Made by a program: the position numbers and the translations under genes
Notes under the pieces: model-generated
Database searches by the model: none
The model's input: the letters and a program-made list of their open reading frames with translations, nothing else
Told to the model about the DNA's origin: nothing
Part shown: positions 1 through 7,690 of the stretch, in pieces
How positions within the stretch are numbered: position 1 is the first letter of the stretch
Layout of the letters: the number at the start of each line of letters is the position of its first letter
Source: a virus
Length of the DNA stretch: 64,000 nucleotides
Direction: 5' to 3' (one strand)
IMG/VR virus record: IMGVR_UViG_3300028800_000062
Location: 1 to 64,000 of that record

Positions 1-160
1 TGATGAAGCCGTGAATACCAGTAGAACAGCTGGGCTTCGCCCCGGCCGCCAGAAGCTGCCTGGCGCGTTCCTCGCGCTGCTCGACAGGAACTGCAAACGC
101 AGCTTCCTCTTCGGCAAGCGCATATTCTAGATCATCGATCATTGCGTTCATTGCAGGCAT
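1..160 (-). CDS. Hypothetical protein, 3' end outside window
   Basis: An open frame starts at an ATG (complement of 158-160) and runs off the left edge, giving 53 visible residues. The sequence is acidic then Ala/Arg-rich (MPAMNAMIDDLEYALAEEE...), consistent with a short helical protein. The start overlaps the end of the next gene upstream (stop at 148), the same tight coupling seen through this minus-strand block. Not recognised. Confidence 0.5.
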   Translation of the reverse strand, partial: MPAMNAMIDDLEYALAEEEAAFAVPVEQREERARQLLAAGAKPSCSTGIHGFI

Positions 161-546
161 GATGACTCCATAGGCCACACTTGCTTGACCGATCCATCGA
201 ACACGTAATTCCGAAAGAATCCAGTGAACTGGTAAACACAGCCAATCTGGTAGTCGCCGGGCTCTTCAAAGCCTTCCATATGGCAGTGCTGCTGCAGGAA
301 TTCCTGCAAAGCATCATAAAACCAAGGAGATGCATCCAATTCCTCGCCAAAGCGCGTCTTCAGGTCACACTGAATCACGGTAGGATTCAGATGGTCGCTG
401 CCATACATGCCAATGGCGAACGCTATGGTTCCGCGATACTTCTTATTGCGGCTCGGCGCCAGATGTCCCCAAGTCTGTTTCATCACCTGGGAACGATAGC
501 GCGCTTCGATCGGCGCGAATACATCGGACATTGTCTGGGCGCTCAT
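148..546 (-). CDS. Hypothetical phage protein, 132 aa
   Basis: I chose the ATG at 546 because a GGGAGAG ribosome site lies just before it and it overlaps the stop of the upstream gene at 543. An earlier in-frame start at 567 would overlap more. The protein is mixed alpha/beta in composition, rich in aromatic residues (PWFYDALQEF, QFTGFFRNYVFDG), with no membrane segment and no motif I recognise. It belongs to the tightly packed accessory gene run. Confidence 0.6.
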   Translation of the reverse strand: MSAQTMSDVFAPIEARYRSQVMKQTWGHLAPSRNKKYRGTIAFAIGMYGSDHLNPTVIQCDLKTRFGEELDASPWFYDALQEFLQQHCHMEGFEEPGDYQIGCVYQFTGFFRNYVFDGSVKQVWPMESSCLQ

Positions 547-851
547 ACTCTCCCATCCACTGGACAATCCCCCTTGGGGAATCCGTTGCAGGGACCAGAG
601 TGATGAGGTGCCCGCGTGCAGATCGCTCGATTCACCACGTTGCCGGCCAGCGCCGCCGCCAGCAGCAGTCCGCTGCTTTCATTGGCCTGCTTCACACTTG
701 AGTCGAGAAGATCGTCATATTTACGCTCCAGATCGTTGTAACGCTCCTGAAGTTCGCAGAACTCATCCTCGATATTGGCGGCCCTGGTGAACAGCGTCCC
801 AAGGTCGCGCATGGTAAGCCCTTTAGGCTCCGGTCCAAAATCATTGATCAT
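543..851 (-). CDS. Hypothetical coiled-coil protein, 102 aa
   Basis: Residues about 25-55 form a charged heptad-like stretch (ELQERYNDLERKYDDLLDS) that predicts a short coiled coil. A more hydrophobic segment follows (LLLAAALAGNVV), then a Cys/Pro-rich tail. No family recognised. The stop overlaps the start of the next gene, so translation is probably coupled. Confidence 0.6.
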   Translation of the reverse strand: MINDFGPEPKGLTMRDLGTLFTRAANIEDEFCELQERYNDLERKYDDLLDSSVKQANESSGLLLAAALAGNVVNRAICTRAPHHSGPCNGFPKGDCPVDGRV

Positions 852-861
852 CTATGATCAC

Positions 862-1107
862 CTAATCCTGCATACGTTCCCAACACTCGATCGCGTTCTC
901 CTTGGTAGCGACGGCCTGCGTCCGGCAGCACATCTTGCCGCCACGCTGGCACGTCACCATGAACCGGCATTCGGTCTCGCCAAGGGTTGTGCACGGCAGG
1001 ACGGTCACGACCTGGCCGAGCTCGCCGCAGCAGTCGCAAAACAGCCGCGGATCTGGAGACCGGCTACTTGTAGAAGCCGAACTTGCCGACGGAATTTCCG
1101 TTGACAT
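862..1107 (-). CDS. Lar-like Cys-rich protein (possible restriction alleviation family)
   Basis: Starting at the ATG at 1107 gives 81 aa. The second half carries paired Cys residues (FCDCCGE, later CCRTQ) and ends with ENAIECWERMQD. That is the layout of Lar-type phage proteins: a zinc-ribbon-like fold closed by an EAI..WN/ER tail. Lar of the Rac prophage is known to modulate type I restriction; whether this relative does so is inference. The start overlaps the end of the neighbouring zinc-finger gene. Confidence 0.5.
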   Translation of the reverse strand: MSTEIPSASSASTSSRSPDPRLFCDCCGELGQVVTVLPCTTLGETECRFMVTCQRGGKMCCRTQAVATKENAIECWERMQD

Positions 1108-1477
1108 CGAGAATCTTCCCTTCTGTCCTGCGCTTGCCGAGTTTGAATACCACGTCTGACAAAGCATCGCCTACCTGGCGCGCCGTCTTCATCGTGTCGT
1201 TCCCTAGCTCAATGTAGAGCTTGAAGAACAACGGTTCCTTAGACGACGGAAGCGCCTTGCCCGTACCCTCGCAAATGGGACAGGTTGGCTTGGGAACGCG
1301 ATGGCCGGTGCCATCACAAAGCTTCCCATCCAGCTCGTCTCTATCGCAACTGGAATGCTGAAATATCTTTTCATTGACGACCAGGACACGGGTGTGACAG
1401 AACCGACACCAAACCATAATCCCTTTGTTGAAAGGCACGTTGCCGGTACCTGAGCATTTCGAGCATGCTATGTTCAT
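1064..1477 (-). CDS. DnaJ-type zinc-finger (CxxCxGxG) protein, 137 aa
   Basis: The N-terminal half holds Cys-rich elements like the DnaJ central domain: CSKCSGTG near residue 5, CRFCHT near residue 22, a CDGTGH element, and CPICEGTG near residue 65. No J domain is present, so this is not a complete DnaJ. The C-terminal half is basic (KLGKRRTEGK). Free-standing fingers of this kind are common in phage accessory regions and bind zinc; the partner is unknown. The ATG at 1477 overlaps the upstream stop. Confidence 0.65.
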   Translation of the reverse strand: MNIACSKCSGTGNVPFNKGIMVWCRFCHTRVLVVNEKIFQHSSCDRDELDGKLCDGTGHRVPKPTCPICEGTGKALPSSKEPLFFKLYIELGNDTMKTARQVGDALSDVVFKLGKRRTEGKILDVNGNSVGKFGFYK

Positions 1478-1647
1478 AGGGCCTCGTCCACATCGCGGAC
1501 GTCTACCCAATCCACGCCCACACTCGAGAAGTTAGGCAACGCCACTGCGTAGGCCTTCGCGTTCGAGACCTTTTCAAAAGCCTCTCCTCGATTGTTCGCT
1601 TCGATCCTGAACTGAACACGTAACACAACTGCAGCCAGATATTGCAT
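1474..1647 (-). CDS. Small hypothetical protein, 57 aa
   Basis: A short frame starting MQYLAAVVLRVQFRIEANN, preceded by an AAGGA element and joined by a 4-base overlap to the zinc-finger gene. The pattern beta strand, EANNRGEAFEKV helix, beta strand resembles the many small phage proteins with a beta-alpha-beta sandwich. I cannot assign it to a named family. Position between two coupled genes is the main support. Confidence 0.6.
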   Translation of the reverse strand: MQYLAAVVLRVQFRIEANNRGEAFEKVSNAKAYAVALPNFSSVGVDWVDVRDVDEAL

Positions 1648-1650
1648 AAA

Positions 1651-1893
1651 TCACTGATCCTTCGTCAATCCAAAGTGCCGACGGCCTTCCTCTGTCAGGC
1701 GGCAGATCCAGACTGACGACTGTTCGTCGCTGGTATCCATCTCGCCCCTGAGCCAACCTCGGTCAACACCGTATTTGGCCGATTCAATCTGAAACCGTTC
1801 GTGCAGGCTGGTAATGACAATGCATTTCGCGTGCTTGTCGATGAACGCGCGGCGCAATGCCGCTTCGAGATCCTCTGTCACGAACTGAGTCAT
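1651..1893 (-). CDS. Hypothetical protein, possibly winged-helix-like, 80 aa
   Basis: The sequence has an Ala/Arg-rich N-terminal helix, a central VITSLHERFQIESAKYGVDRGWLRGE segment split by turns, and a C-terminal WICRLTEEGRRHFGL. The last part resembles the wing and recognition end of small winged-helix proteins, where LTEEGR is a frequent signature. DNA binding is therefore possible but unproven. The start overlaps the stop of the upstream gene. Confidence 0.55.
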   Translation of the reverse strand: MTQFVTEDLEAALRRAFIDKHAKCIVITSLHERFQIESAKYGVDRGWLRGEMDTSDEQSSVWICRLTEEGRRHFGLTKDQ

Positions 1894-2147
1894 TCAGCGC
1901 CTAGCTGACACTGAGGCGCTGTAACGTAGTCCTCAACCATGTTCATGACCGCTGCGGGATTCTCGTACGTACCTGAGAACTTTCTGTGTGGGAGATCGTC
2001 TCCGTAATACTCACCAATCCAGTGAGCTAGTGTCCTATAAGCGACGGCAACCACCTTGCCGGATCTCCAAAGATCCCAGCAGGTGTTATTCATATGCCAG
2101 CCGTCTTCCTTCCAATACGAACACTTCTGTGCCATCGTGGGGTTCAT
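1890..2147 (-). CDS. Hypothetical protein, 85 aa
   Basis: A soluble, Trp-rich protein (WKEDGWHMNNTCWDLWRSGK). Not recognised. Both ends overlap neighbouring genes by 4 bases, which supports it as a real coupled gene. A second ATG four codons in is an alternative start. Confidence 0.55.
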   Translation of the reverse strand: MNPTMAQKCSYWKEDGWHMNNTCWDLWRSGKVVAVAYRTLAHWIGEYYGDDLPHRKFSGTYENPAAVMNMVEDYVTAPQCQLGAE

Positions 2148-2476
2148 ATAACTCTACCCCTACGGATGAATCGCATGATTTCGTAGAACGGCCCGTTCAC
2201 CAACGCGATCATGATGAAATTGACCAGGCTGCCGCCGATGACGAATGGCATCAGAGTCGGGCTGGACATGGCGTGCGCATGAGTCGCCAGATTGATCGCT
2301 TCGCTTCCCAGGAACGCCTGCGTACGATGCGCGCGGATCCAAGACAGGATTCGGTCGGAATGCGCAAACTTGTTCAGAAATGGAATGGAATCAACGTGAT
2401 AGATAAAACCCCAGATAAGAGCCCATAGACCCATTCCGGAGAACAAGCCTGCTTTACTGCTCGGAGTCACAATCAT
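2144..2476 (-). CDS. Small membrane protein, 110 aa
   Basis: A good ribosome site (GGAGGAATCT) precedes the ATG. There are two hydrophobic segments, roughly residues 10-28 (GLFSGMGLWALIWGFIYHV) and 75-96 (LMPFVIGGSLVNFIMIALV), with a basic tail, so an inner-membrane hairpin is likely. It heads a run of four small membrane proteins reaching to 3898. Function unknown. Confidence 0.6.
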   Translation of the reverse strand: MIVTPSSKAGLFSGMGLWALIWGFIYHVDSIPFLNKFAHSDRILSWIRAHRTQAFLGSEAINLATHAHAMSSPTLMPFVIGGSLVNFIMIALVNGPFYEIMRFIRRGRVI

Positions 2477-2485
2477 AGATTCCTC

Positions 2486-2818
2486 CTACCGCACAAACCT
2501 CTGCCACATGCCTGCCGCCCGTCCCGGCCGTGCTCGCTTCTTACTTGCAATTGTAGCCAGGACCAGGTCCTCGAAGAACTTGCGGTGCGAACACCAGCGC
2601 GCGACCTCCATCATTCTCTGCGCCTGCCATCGCTCCGCCTTACTCACCATTCTGGGTGATATGTGCCGGTGGATCCAACGATCCAGAAATGGAGTCGGCA
2701 CGGATTTGTATTGCCCCGCTAGCAGGGCACGATCGTGGGTGCGCCTGGATTCCCGCTTGGCAACCCAGGTCATCACTGCAATACCTGCAGACTGAACGCC
2801 GAGCCATAAGATCAACAT
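2486..2818 (-). CDS. Small membrane-anchored basic protein, 110 aa
   Basis: One N-terminal hydrophobic segment (LILWLGVQSAGIAVMTWVA) is followed by a strongly basic region (KRESRRTHDR, KKRARPGRAAG). This suggests a single-pass anchor with a cytoplasmic basic domain. A GGGAGATGAG ribosome site precedes the ATG. No family recognised. Confidence 0.6.
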   Translation of the reverse strand: MLILWLGVQSAGIAVMTWVAKRESRRTHDRALLAGQYKSVPTPFLDRWIHRHISPRMVSKAERWQAQRMMEVARWCSHRKFFEDLVLATIASKKRARPGRAAGMWQRFVR

Positions 2819-2819
2819 C

Positions 2820-3164
2820 TCATCTCCCGGCCATCATCCACAACATGACGAAAGGCAGTGCCAAAATGGCAAGGCCTACCATCAAGGTGGCGAAGATACC
2901 GGCAATCCCAGCCAGCATCAGTATGAACGCCTCGCCGATCCCTACCGAACGGGAGGGTTCGACAACAGGTCCTTCGGCTTTTCCCAGCAATTCCGGAAAG
3001 CCATAGAATTCAGCACGCGTTCGACGTGCCGACAGGTCGATATCAGCTTCCGACATGTGCGGATTCTTCTGACGAAGTGCCTCTGCCGCGTCGCGCTTGC
3101 GATTGACAAAGTGCCAATACATACGTGCGCCGATGGCCAGAGTTCCTAAGAGTGCGATGTCCAT
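2820..3164 (-). CDS. Small membrane protein, 114 aa
   Basis: A GGAGG site lies upstream of the ATG. There is a short hydrophobic start, a charged middle (KRDAAEALRQKNPHMSEADIDL trimmed here to its character), and a long C-terminal hydrophobic region of about 35 residues (ILMLAGIAGIFATLM then VGLAILALPFVMLW). It is only 1-2 bases from the next gene. Function unknown. Confidence 0.6.
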   Translation of the reverse strand: MDIALLGTLAIGARMYWHFVNRKRDAAEALRQKNPHMSEADIDLSARRTRAEFYGFPELLGKAEGPVVEPSRSVGIGEAFILMLAGIAGIFATLMVGLAILALPFVMLWMMAGR

Positions 3165-3168
3165 ACCG

Positions 3169-3555
3169 TTATCCTCCGAGCCAATGGCTCACATGTACAT
3201 AGATCGAGTGCGCCGCGGCTACAAGCACGGGCGACAGGAGCACAGCAACCACCATGACGGAAGTCTTCCCTGACGACTGAACCGAAGCCTTTGACTGAAT
3301 CAAAGTCAATGCCGGATTCTCGCGGAAGATCTTCTCGACCGGCACGTTCCAGGTCTTGGAATACGCCTGGATTGTGCTGTCCAGGTCCGCCCAGATCTGC
3401 TGCATATACGGGTGGCCTGCCAACAAGCCGTTGGCTTCATGTTGCCCAACCAGTTCCATGGAATGCACGATCTGTTTACGAAGCTCGCTGCTATCCCGGC
3501 TCCGCTGATAGCGGTCCTGCAACTTCCGAACGGATTCAAGCACCTTGCTCGGCAT
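3169..3555 (-). CDS. C-terminally anchored helical protein, 128 aa
   Basis: I chose the ATG at 3555 (MPSKVLESV) because AAAGGA lies just before it; an upstream in-frame ATG at 3594 lacks a site. The first 90 residues are helical and charged. A hydrophobic segment near the C-terminus (VMVVAVLLSPVLVAAAHSI) would anchor it in the membrane. Not recognised. Confidence 0.55.
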   Translation of the reverse strand: MPSKVLESVRKLQDRYQRSRDSSELRKQIVHSMELVGQHEANGLLAGHPYMQQIWADLDSTIQAYSKTWNVPVEKIFRENPALTLIQSKASVQSSGKTSVMVVAVLLSPVLVAAAHSIYVHVSHWLGG

Positions 3556-3627
3556 TGGATTCCTTTCTTCCTCTGTCAGTCTGAAACGACGCATTGGATT
3601 ACCCCCTCCGTCAAGTCTGAAACGCCT

Positions 3628-3646
3628 GGGGCGCAGGTCGCGCCCC
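3628..3646. other. GC-rich hairpin between two genes
   Basis: GGGGCGC at 3628-3634 pairs perfectly with GCGCCCC at 3640-3646 around a 5-base loop. It lies between two minus-strand genes. No clear T-run follows on either strand, so it may be an attenuating or RNA-stabilising hairpin rather than a classical terminator. Confidence 0.4.
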
Positions 3647-3673
3647 TGAATGTTTAGGGCCGCGATGTCGACC

Positions 3674-3898
3674 TTAGGCGGCCTCTTTCTTCTTCAGAAT
3701 GTAACGAACGTTATTCTTGACATCGGCGGCGAATTGACTCAGCAACGCTGGCGGCCGCAACTTGGTCAGTTTGGCCTTGTTCATCAACCAGGCAATTCCT
3801 GTGACCGTTCCCATAGCCGTCGCGATCACGACGCCGATGGAAACGCCCTGAAAGATAAACGTCGCTACCAGAAGAGCTCCTGCTTTGAATTTCAACAT
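3674..3898 (-). CDS. Small membrane protein, 74 aa
   Basis: AAAGGAGAAATCCC precedes the ATG. Residues about 5-40 are hydrophobic (GALLVATFIFQGVSIGVV then IATAMGTVTGIAWLM), with a basic C-terminal tail ending KKKEAA. One long or two short membrane segments are possible. Function unknown. Confidence 0.6.
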   Translation of the reverse strand: MLKFKAGALLVATFIFQGVSIGVVIATAMGTVTGIAWLMNKAKLTKLRPPALLSQFAADVKNNVRYILKKKEAA

Positions 3899-3910
3899 GG
3901 GATTTCTCCT

Positions 3911-4348
3911 TTACACTCCACGACCGAGGGGCTCGCCAACCTCGCTCTCGGCGGCGTCCTCAAACTGCGGTATATCGCCCTCGCTGATGCCCGAGGCGCC
4001 GGTCATGACGGCCAGCTCCTTGGGATCGATCAGCTTGTGAACATTGAAGCGCTCGCCACGGAAGAACCTGACCTTGCCGATCGCGCTTACCGTCTCACCG
4101 GGCTTCAGCCGTGAGATGTTGCGCGCCATGGCATCGAAACCCTGCAGGAAGATCTGCTCGCCGGTCGCAGGATCGTACACCAACGCCCCGCAGCTCAGCT
4201 GTTTCAGCTCTTCGGACTTCTTCACTGGATAGACGGCGCGTACTCGAGCGCTGACCAGCACATCCATGGACTTGTAAGACGCAGTGCCCAGCACGGCCCC
4301 TCCCAGGGTCACGGTCTGCGGCACATGCACGTTGCGAATGATCTCCAC
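3911..4348 (-). CDS. Candidate OB-fold (single-strand-binding-like) protein, 145 aa
   Basis: I chose the GTG at 4348, which has AAAGGAGAATACC before it, over an upstream ATG. The core alternates beta strands with a central VSARVRAVYPVKK, then GETVSAIGKVRFFRGERFNV. The GxxV..G.VR....F pattern is typical of OB-fold strands 1-5 in SSB-like proteins. The tail is acidic (EDAAESEVGE), as in SSB, but lacks the usual final aromatic. Single-strand DNA binding is inference. A terminator lies just upstream of this gene. Confidence 0.4.
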   Translation of the reverse strand: MEIIRNVHVPQTVTLGGAVLGTASYKSMDVLVSARVRAVYPVKKSEELKQLSCGALVYDPATGEQIFLQGFDAMARNISRLKPGETVSAIGKVRFFRGERFNVHKLIDPKELAVMTGASGISEGDIPQFEDAAESEVGEPLGRGV

Positions 4349-4361
4349 GGTATTCTCCTTT

Positions 4362-4416
4362 GCTTTACAATACAAAAGGCCTCCGTAACACTACCGCTGC
4401 CTTCAGCACGGAGGCC
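4362..4416 (-). terminator. Rho-independent terminator on the minus strand
   Basis: GGCCTCCGT (4378-4386) and ACGGAGGCC (4408-4416) form a 9-bp stem with a 21-base loop. On the minus strand the stem is followed by TTTTGTATTGT. It lies after the gene at 4442-4852 and before the start at 4348, so it would end the upstream transcript. Confidence 0.65.
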
Positions 4417-4441
4417 CAAATCAAATGGCAGGCCAATCGAA

Positions 4442-4852
4442 CTACGCTGCTTTACGCATGGCCGCCGCCGGCGACAGCAGCGGACCGAACACCAGCGCTT
4501 CGAACTGATCGAAGGCGCGTTCCTGCCGGCTCGATTTCACATAGAGATCCATGGTGTCAACGCCGACCTGATAGATGGCGTCACGCATGCTCAATGGAAC
4601 GTCGCCGCGGAAAGCCCGGCGCCGGGCGCGATGCAGAATCGTAGCAGCCAGGTCACCCTCGGCCACCAGCTCGCGCTTCAGCCAGTGATTCTGACTCAGC
4701 CGGCTCAAGAAGGCCGTGATCTTGGCCTTCAGATAATACCGGTCTCGCAGCTCGTCAAAAGCCCGCAGCTGCGCATACAGGGCTTCTTCGCCCAAAGCAA
4801 GTGTTACCGGTGAATCGGCGGTGTGAGTGTGAATGATGATATTCGTCGTCAT
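4442..4852 (-). CDS. Hypothetical helical protein, 136 aa
   Basis: GAAAGGGAGACCCATC precedes the ATG. After a short beta start (TTNIIIHTHTADSP) the rest is helical and charged (LRAFDELRDRYYLKAKITAF). No motif recognised. It is followed by a good terminator, so it probably ends a transcription unit. Confidence 0.6.
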   Translation of the reverse strand: MTTNIIIHTHTADSPVTLALGEEALYAQLRAFDELRDRYYLKAKITAFLSRLSQNHWLKRELVAEGDLAATILHRARRRAFRGDVPLSMRDAIYQVGVDTMDLYVKSSRQERAFDQFEALVFGPLLSPAAAMRKAA

Positions 4853-4894
4853 GATGGGTCTCCCTTTCGTTTCAATAACTTAAACTCTGTGCAT

Positions 4895-5245
4895 CTAGGC
4901 TCGGGCCCGGTTCGATTTATGCTGCATCTCATGCGACTCCCCGCGGGCAATCCACGCGGGAATAGCAGCGTCGCAATTCAGCAGCGGGCAGCCAGAGCAG
5001 TCCGCACACCGGAAAGCGTCACGCTGCGCGGCGCTCGTTCCGGAGTTGCAAATCGTATGGTGATACGTAGGATCGGCCGGATCCCGCCAGGGAGCGAAGT
5101 CCTTGCAGACATCGCTGCGTACGATGCGGTAAAACCGCCGCACTTCCGGTTTCCAGCGGGATATGTCACCGCCTGCATCCTGCACTTCCGAAATCCGAAT
5201 GGTCATGCCTTTAAGCTCTTCCAGCTTGCTTGCAGATATCTTCAC
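4895..5245 (-). CDS. Cys-rich hypothetical protein, 116 aa
   Basis: The start is GTG with AAAGGAG seven bases upstream. The C-terminal part has a dense Cys cluster (CADCSGCPLLNC, with an earlier single C in TICNSG), suggesting a zinc or metal site. The N-terminal half is soluble alpha/beta. No family recognised. Confidence 0.55.
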   Translation of the reverse strand: MKISASKLEELKGMTIRISEVQDAGGDISRWKPEVRRFYRIVRSDVCKDFAPWRDPADPTYHHTICNSGTSAAQRDAFRCADCSGCPLLNCDAAIPAWIARGESHEMQHKSNRARA

Positions 5246-5266
5246 AAAGACTCCTTTCCGAGGGGC

Positions 5267-5446
5267 CTACAGCTCCTCCGTTGCACCACAGGTTAAACAC
5301 TTGCGGATACTGGCGACCCAATGCTCCGCAACACCATCCGGCGCGCACACGCCGGTGTAATACTCGCCGAGATACGTTACCGTATCGTGAGAACCACAGC
5401 AATCACATGCCACATCGCGTCCAGTGTCTGACACACTGTTAGTCAT
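5267..5446 (-). CDS. Zinc-ribbon-like protein, 59 aa
   Basis: Starting at the ATG at 5446, two Cys pairs (CDCCGS near residue 15 and CLTCGATEEL at the end) frame a short beta region. This is the layout of small zinc ribbons such as the N-terminal part of YgiT-type proteins. The start overlaps the end of the neighbouring gene. Confidence 0.5.
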   Translation of the reverse strand: MTNSVSDTGRDVACDCCGSHDTVTYLGEYYTGVCAPDGVAEHWVASIRKCLTCGATEEL

Positions 5447-5675
5447 GCTCGTAGGCATGGGTCGGCACGGGACCACGTTGACGGAATATGTTTCCAATAT
5501 CCGTCGACAACTGCCGCGCACACTTCTTGGCGGAAGCTACGCGCCACATGCTATCCGCATGCCGCTGCTGCATGACCATGCCGCAGGCATCGCACAAGTG
5601 CAAGTCATGGCGGCCGGGCTCATAGCGCACCGGGCTTCCGCACAGCTCGCAGTCTGCATCAATGAGGATGGCCAT
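5439..5675 (-). CDS. Zinc-ribbon-like protein, 78 aa
   Basis: Two CxxC pairs, CELCGSPV near residue 9 and CDACGMVM near residue 28, make a compact treble-clef or ribbon at the N-terminus. The C-terminal half is basic and polar. It is one of at least five short zinc-binding candidates in this minus-strand block. Confidence 0.55.
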   Translation of the reverse strand: MAILIDADCELCGSPVRYEPGRHDLHLCDACGMVMQQRHADSMWRVASAKKCARQLSTDIGNIFRQRGPVPTHAYEHD

Positions 5676-5681
5676 AGAGAC

Positions 5682-5942
5682 CTACGCGGCCTTCTGTAAG
5701 GCTTCTTCCTCGCGGCCGTCAAGCAGGCGGCCTTCCTTGTAGATGGCAACCAGCTGCTCATCGCGGTTATACAACCGGTAAACACCGATCGGGAGATTAG
5801 CGGACAACTCCTTGCCCTTCTCATCTCCAAACGCACGGGAGTAAATCTTCAGCGGCTCGATCACGAGCTCCGCGTGCTCGTCTTCAGCCTGGAACGTCAA
5901 GTATCCGGGCTCCTTAAAAGACTGCGTTGATGTTTTGCTCAT
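5682..5942 (-). CDS. Hypothetical protein, 86 aa
   Basis: An acidic, beta-rich protein with no membrane segment. The patterns IEPLKIYSRAFGDEKGKEL and VYRLYNRDEQLVAIYKEGRL suggest a small beta-barrel or meander. The ribosome site is weak (AAAAGGAATAAGTT). Not recognised. A terminator-like hairpin lies just upstream. Confidence 0.55.
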   Translation of the reverse strand: MSKTSTQSFKEPGYLTFQAEDEHAELVIEPLKIYSRAFGDEKGKELSANLPIGVYRLYNRDEQLVAIYKEGRLLDGREEEALQKAA

Positions 5943-6345
5943 AACTTATTCCTTTTGATAAAGATAGGGCCTCCGGGAGACCAGAGGCCCCTGTTCGTTT
6001 GTTCAAGTGTTATCGCGAGCAGATTTCTGTTACTACCGCCCTACTGCAGGGGGCAGAGAGGAGTCAACATGTCTTGAAGTGCGCTCAAACTCAGAGATTT
6101 CAAGTGGGAAGGCCTCACGGCGCACAGCCTCTCCATAAGGAGAGTCAGAATCCCAATCTCAATCGGAACGCTTTGCTTCCCCGGTGACAGAAGTCCCGGT
6201 GTAAAGAACAGATGTTTGGCTAGACGTGCAATCTGAAGCACCAACGTTTAAACGGGCAATGCTATTAATACGGCATGATATCCGCTCCTTCAATCCAGCC
6301 CGCGACGGTCAGGCTAGCCGTTAGTCGCGAGAATAATCTGGATTC
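5943..6345 (-). other. 400-bp gap with terminator-like hairpin(s)
   Basis: This stretch separates the exported protein at 6346 from the gene at 5942. GGGCCTC (5967-5973) and GAGGCCC (5984-5990) form a 7-bp stem followed on the minus strand by TATCTTTATC, a plausible terminator. A second hairpin (CGCGAC/GTCGCG) lies near 6310-6340. A 67-codon frame at 6041-6244 starts at TTG without a ribosome site and I do not accept it. Confidence 0.45.
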
Positions 6346-6792
6346 CTAGTACGTTTGTCCTTGAACTGGACTTTCGACCGTCTTCGACGAAGTGATCAAT
6401 CCGCGGCGCACGGTCACCGTAATCGACTGAACTGTAGCCATAAAGGCATTTGTGTCAAAGTCGAATTCGGCGCCGGCCACTGTGCCGCTGGGATCGTATA
6501 CATCAGACGGAACTTCCAGCTTGTCCGGCAGTCCCACTGTTTTGGTCATGACACCTTGTTGTCCGTGCATCGAGAACTCCAAGGTGATCACAACCACATT
6601 TGCTCCGACTGTATCCGGAGACAACACCTGCACACCATGCAAGACGTTGGGTCGCCGGTTCGGTAGATTCAAAGGGCGACTGGATACCGCAGTCGGAACC
6701 GGCTGCCAGAAGAACCGCACGTCATCTGCCAGAGACATGCCAGCAAATGCCACCAAACCCAAGGCGGCTTTTGAAATAGAACGTATGAACAT
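6346..6792 (-). CDS. Exported hypothetical protein with Sec-type signal peptide, 148 aa
   Basis: AAGGAGCTGATTATC precedes the ATG at 6792. The N-terminus (MFIRSISKAALGLVAFAGMS then LADD) is a textbook Sec leader: basic start, hydrophobic core, small residues at the cut. The mature part is beta-rich and looks like an extracytoplasmic sandwich protein. Phage-encoded exported proteins can alter the host envelope, but nothing here shows a specific role. Confidence 0.6.
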   Translation of the reverse strand: MFIRSISKAALGLVAFAGMSLADDVRFFWQPVPTAVSSRPLNLPNRRPNVLHGVQVLSPDTVGANVVVITLEFSMHGQQGVMTKTVGLPDKLEVPSDVYDPSGTVAGAEFDFDTNAFMATVQSITVTVRRGLITSSKTVESPVQGQTY

Positions 6793-6880
6793 GATAATCA
6801 GCTCCTTAACTACGAAATCAGTCGCCGCAGAGCGGCCCATCTGAACCTAACTCACAGTCAGGTGGAAACGCAAGCCCACC

Positions 6881-7300
6881 TTAAGCGAGGTACAAAAGCA
6901 CGTTGTCGCGCAGGCCGTTCTCAAAGACCTCCAGGGCCCATTGCGCTACATCGTGGATCTGATCCGCACTGGGATGCCAGTGAAAGGACTCAGTCCGGCT
7001 CAATTCCGCGGACGGGTTCTTCACGGCTTCCGCCAGGCGATCGCGGATCGCGCACATCTGCTCAACAGTGAACTGATAGCTCGACTCTTCTGGACAGACG
7101 CCGGTGATAAATCGCAACGAGCTAGTCCACTGGCAGTAGTACCCCCGTTCCACTTGGGTTTCCAGCTTGATCCAGCGATTATAATGTTCCAACCAGTCCG
7201 GATCGTTCTGTTTGTCCACCAGGGCGCGCAACGGCGCCAGCTTGGATTCGTACTGCTTCACCCGGTCGAAATAACCCGGGTGATACAGATAAATGCCCAT
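6881..7300 (-). CDS. Hypothetical protein, 139 aa
   Basis: AGGAGG sits 9 bases before the ATG at 7300; an ATG directly touching the site (7309) is less likely. The protein is soluble, Trp/Tyr-rich and helical (YHPGYFDRVKQYESKLAPL, then WLEHYNRWIKLETQ). No family recognised. Confidence 0.6.
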   Translation of the reverse strand: MGIYLYHPGYFDRVKQYESKLAPLRALVDKQNDPDWLEHYNRWIKLETQVERGYYCQWTSSLRFITGVCPEESSYQFTVEQMCAIRDRLAEAVKNPSAELSRTESFHWHPSADQIHDVAQWALEVFENGLRDNVLLYLA

Positions 7301-7324
7301 TGGGATCATCCTCCTAAGGACGAC

Positions 7325-7435
7325 TCAGACTACATTCCGCGGTCCGAAGATTCTCACCAGCACCATGAAGGCTGCGATGAGTGCCAGCCCGATCAGGATC
7401 TGACCGGGCAGAGATTGCCAAAATGCGATTGACAT
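7325..7435 (-). CDS. Tiny single-pass membrane protein, 36 aa
   Basis: The frame starts MSIAFWQSLPGQ and continues ILIGLALIAAFMVLV with a RIFGPRN tail, one clear membrane helix followed by a basic end. It starts four bases after the stop of the upstream gene (7439). Its size is below normal gene-calling limits, but the clean membrane helix and the spacing support it. Confidence 0.55.
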   Translation of the reverse strand: MSIAFWQSLPGQILIGLALIAAFMVLVRIFGPRNVV

Positions 7436-7438
7436 GGG

Positions 7439-7690
7439 CTACATCCTGGACAGGAAGTCATTGAAGACAATCGGTTCGGGATTACGAAGCCGGGCTTCCC
7501 GCCGGCGTTCCTCGGCCAGGTTGCGCACCTTCCAGTGCACCCAGCGATCGTCGCCCACATGATGCGCCTCGGAAACCTCGAGCACGCTATCGGTGGGGTG
7601 AAACGCGTAAACGCGCGTCGCCAGGTCGAACAACCAACAGGACAAACGGCGCCGCGGCCGCCTAATTGCCAGCAACAGTATTTCTTTCAC
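7439..7690 (-). CDS. Hypothetical protein, paralogue of the gene at 8813-9010, 83 aa
   Basis: I chose GTG at 7690 (VKEILLLAIRR) with GGAGG five bases upstream. The body shares the pattern L.IRR.R..L...LFDLA...Y.F.P, then V.E.H.VG...W..W, with the protein at 8813-9010, so the two are diverged copies. The C-terminal 20 residues are unique and basic. Function unknown. The start overlaps the NADAR gene. Confidence 0.6.
   Translation of the reverse strand: MKEILLLAIRRPRRRLSCWLFDLATRVYAFHPTDSVLEVSEAHHVGDDRWVHWKVRNLAEERRREARLRNPEPIVFNDFLSRM

Noticed and set aside
369-567. Plus-strand frame 181-603 over the first genes
   Set aside because: No ribosome site, and it runs opposite a tightly coupled minus-strand gene series.
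6041-6244. 67-codon minus-strand frame in the 400-bp gap
   Set aside because: TTG start without ribosome site and lying beyond terminator-like hairpins.
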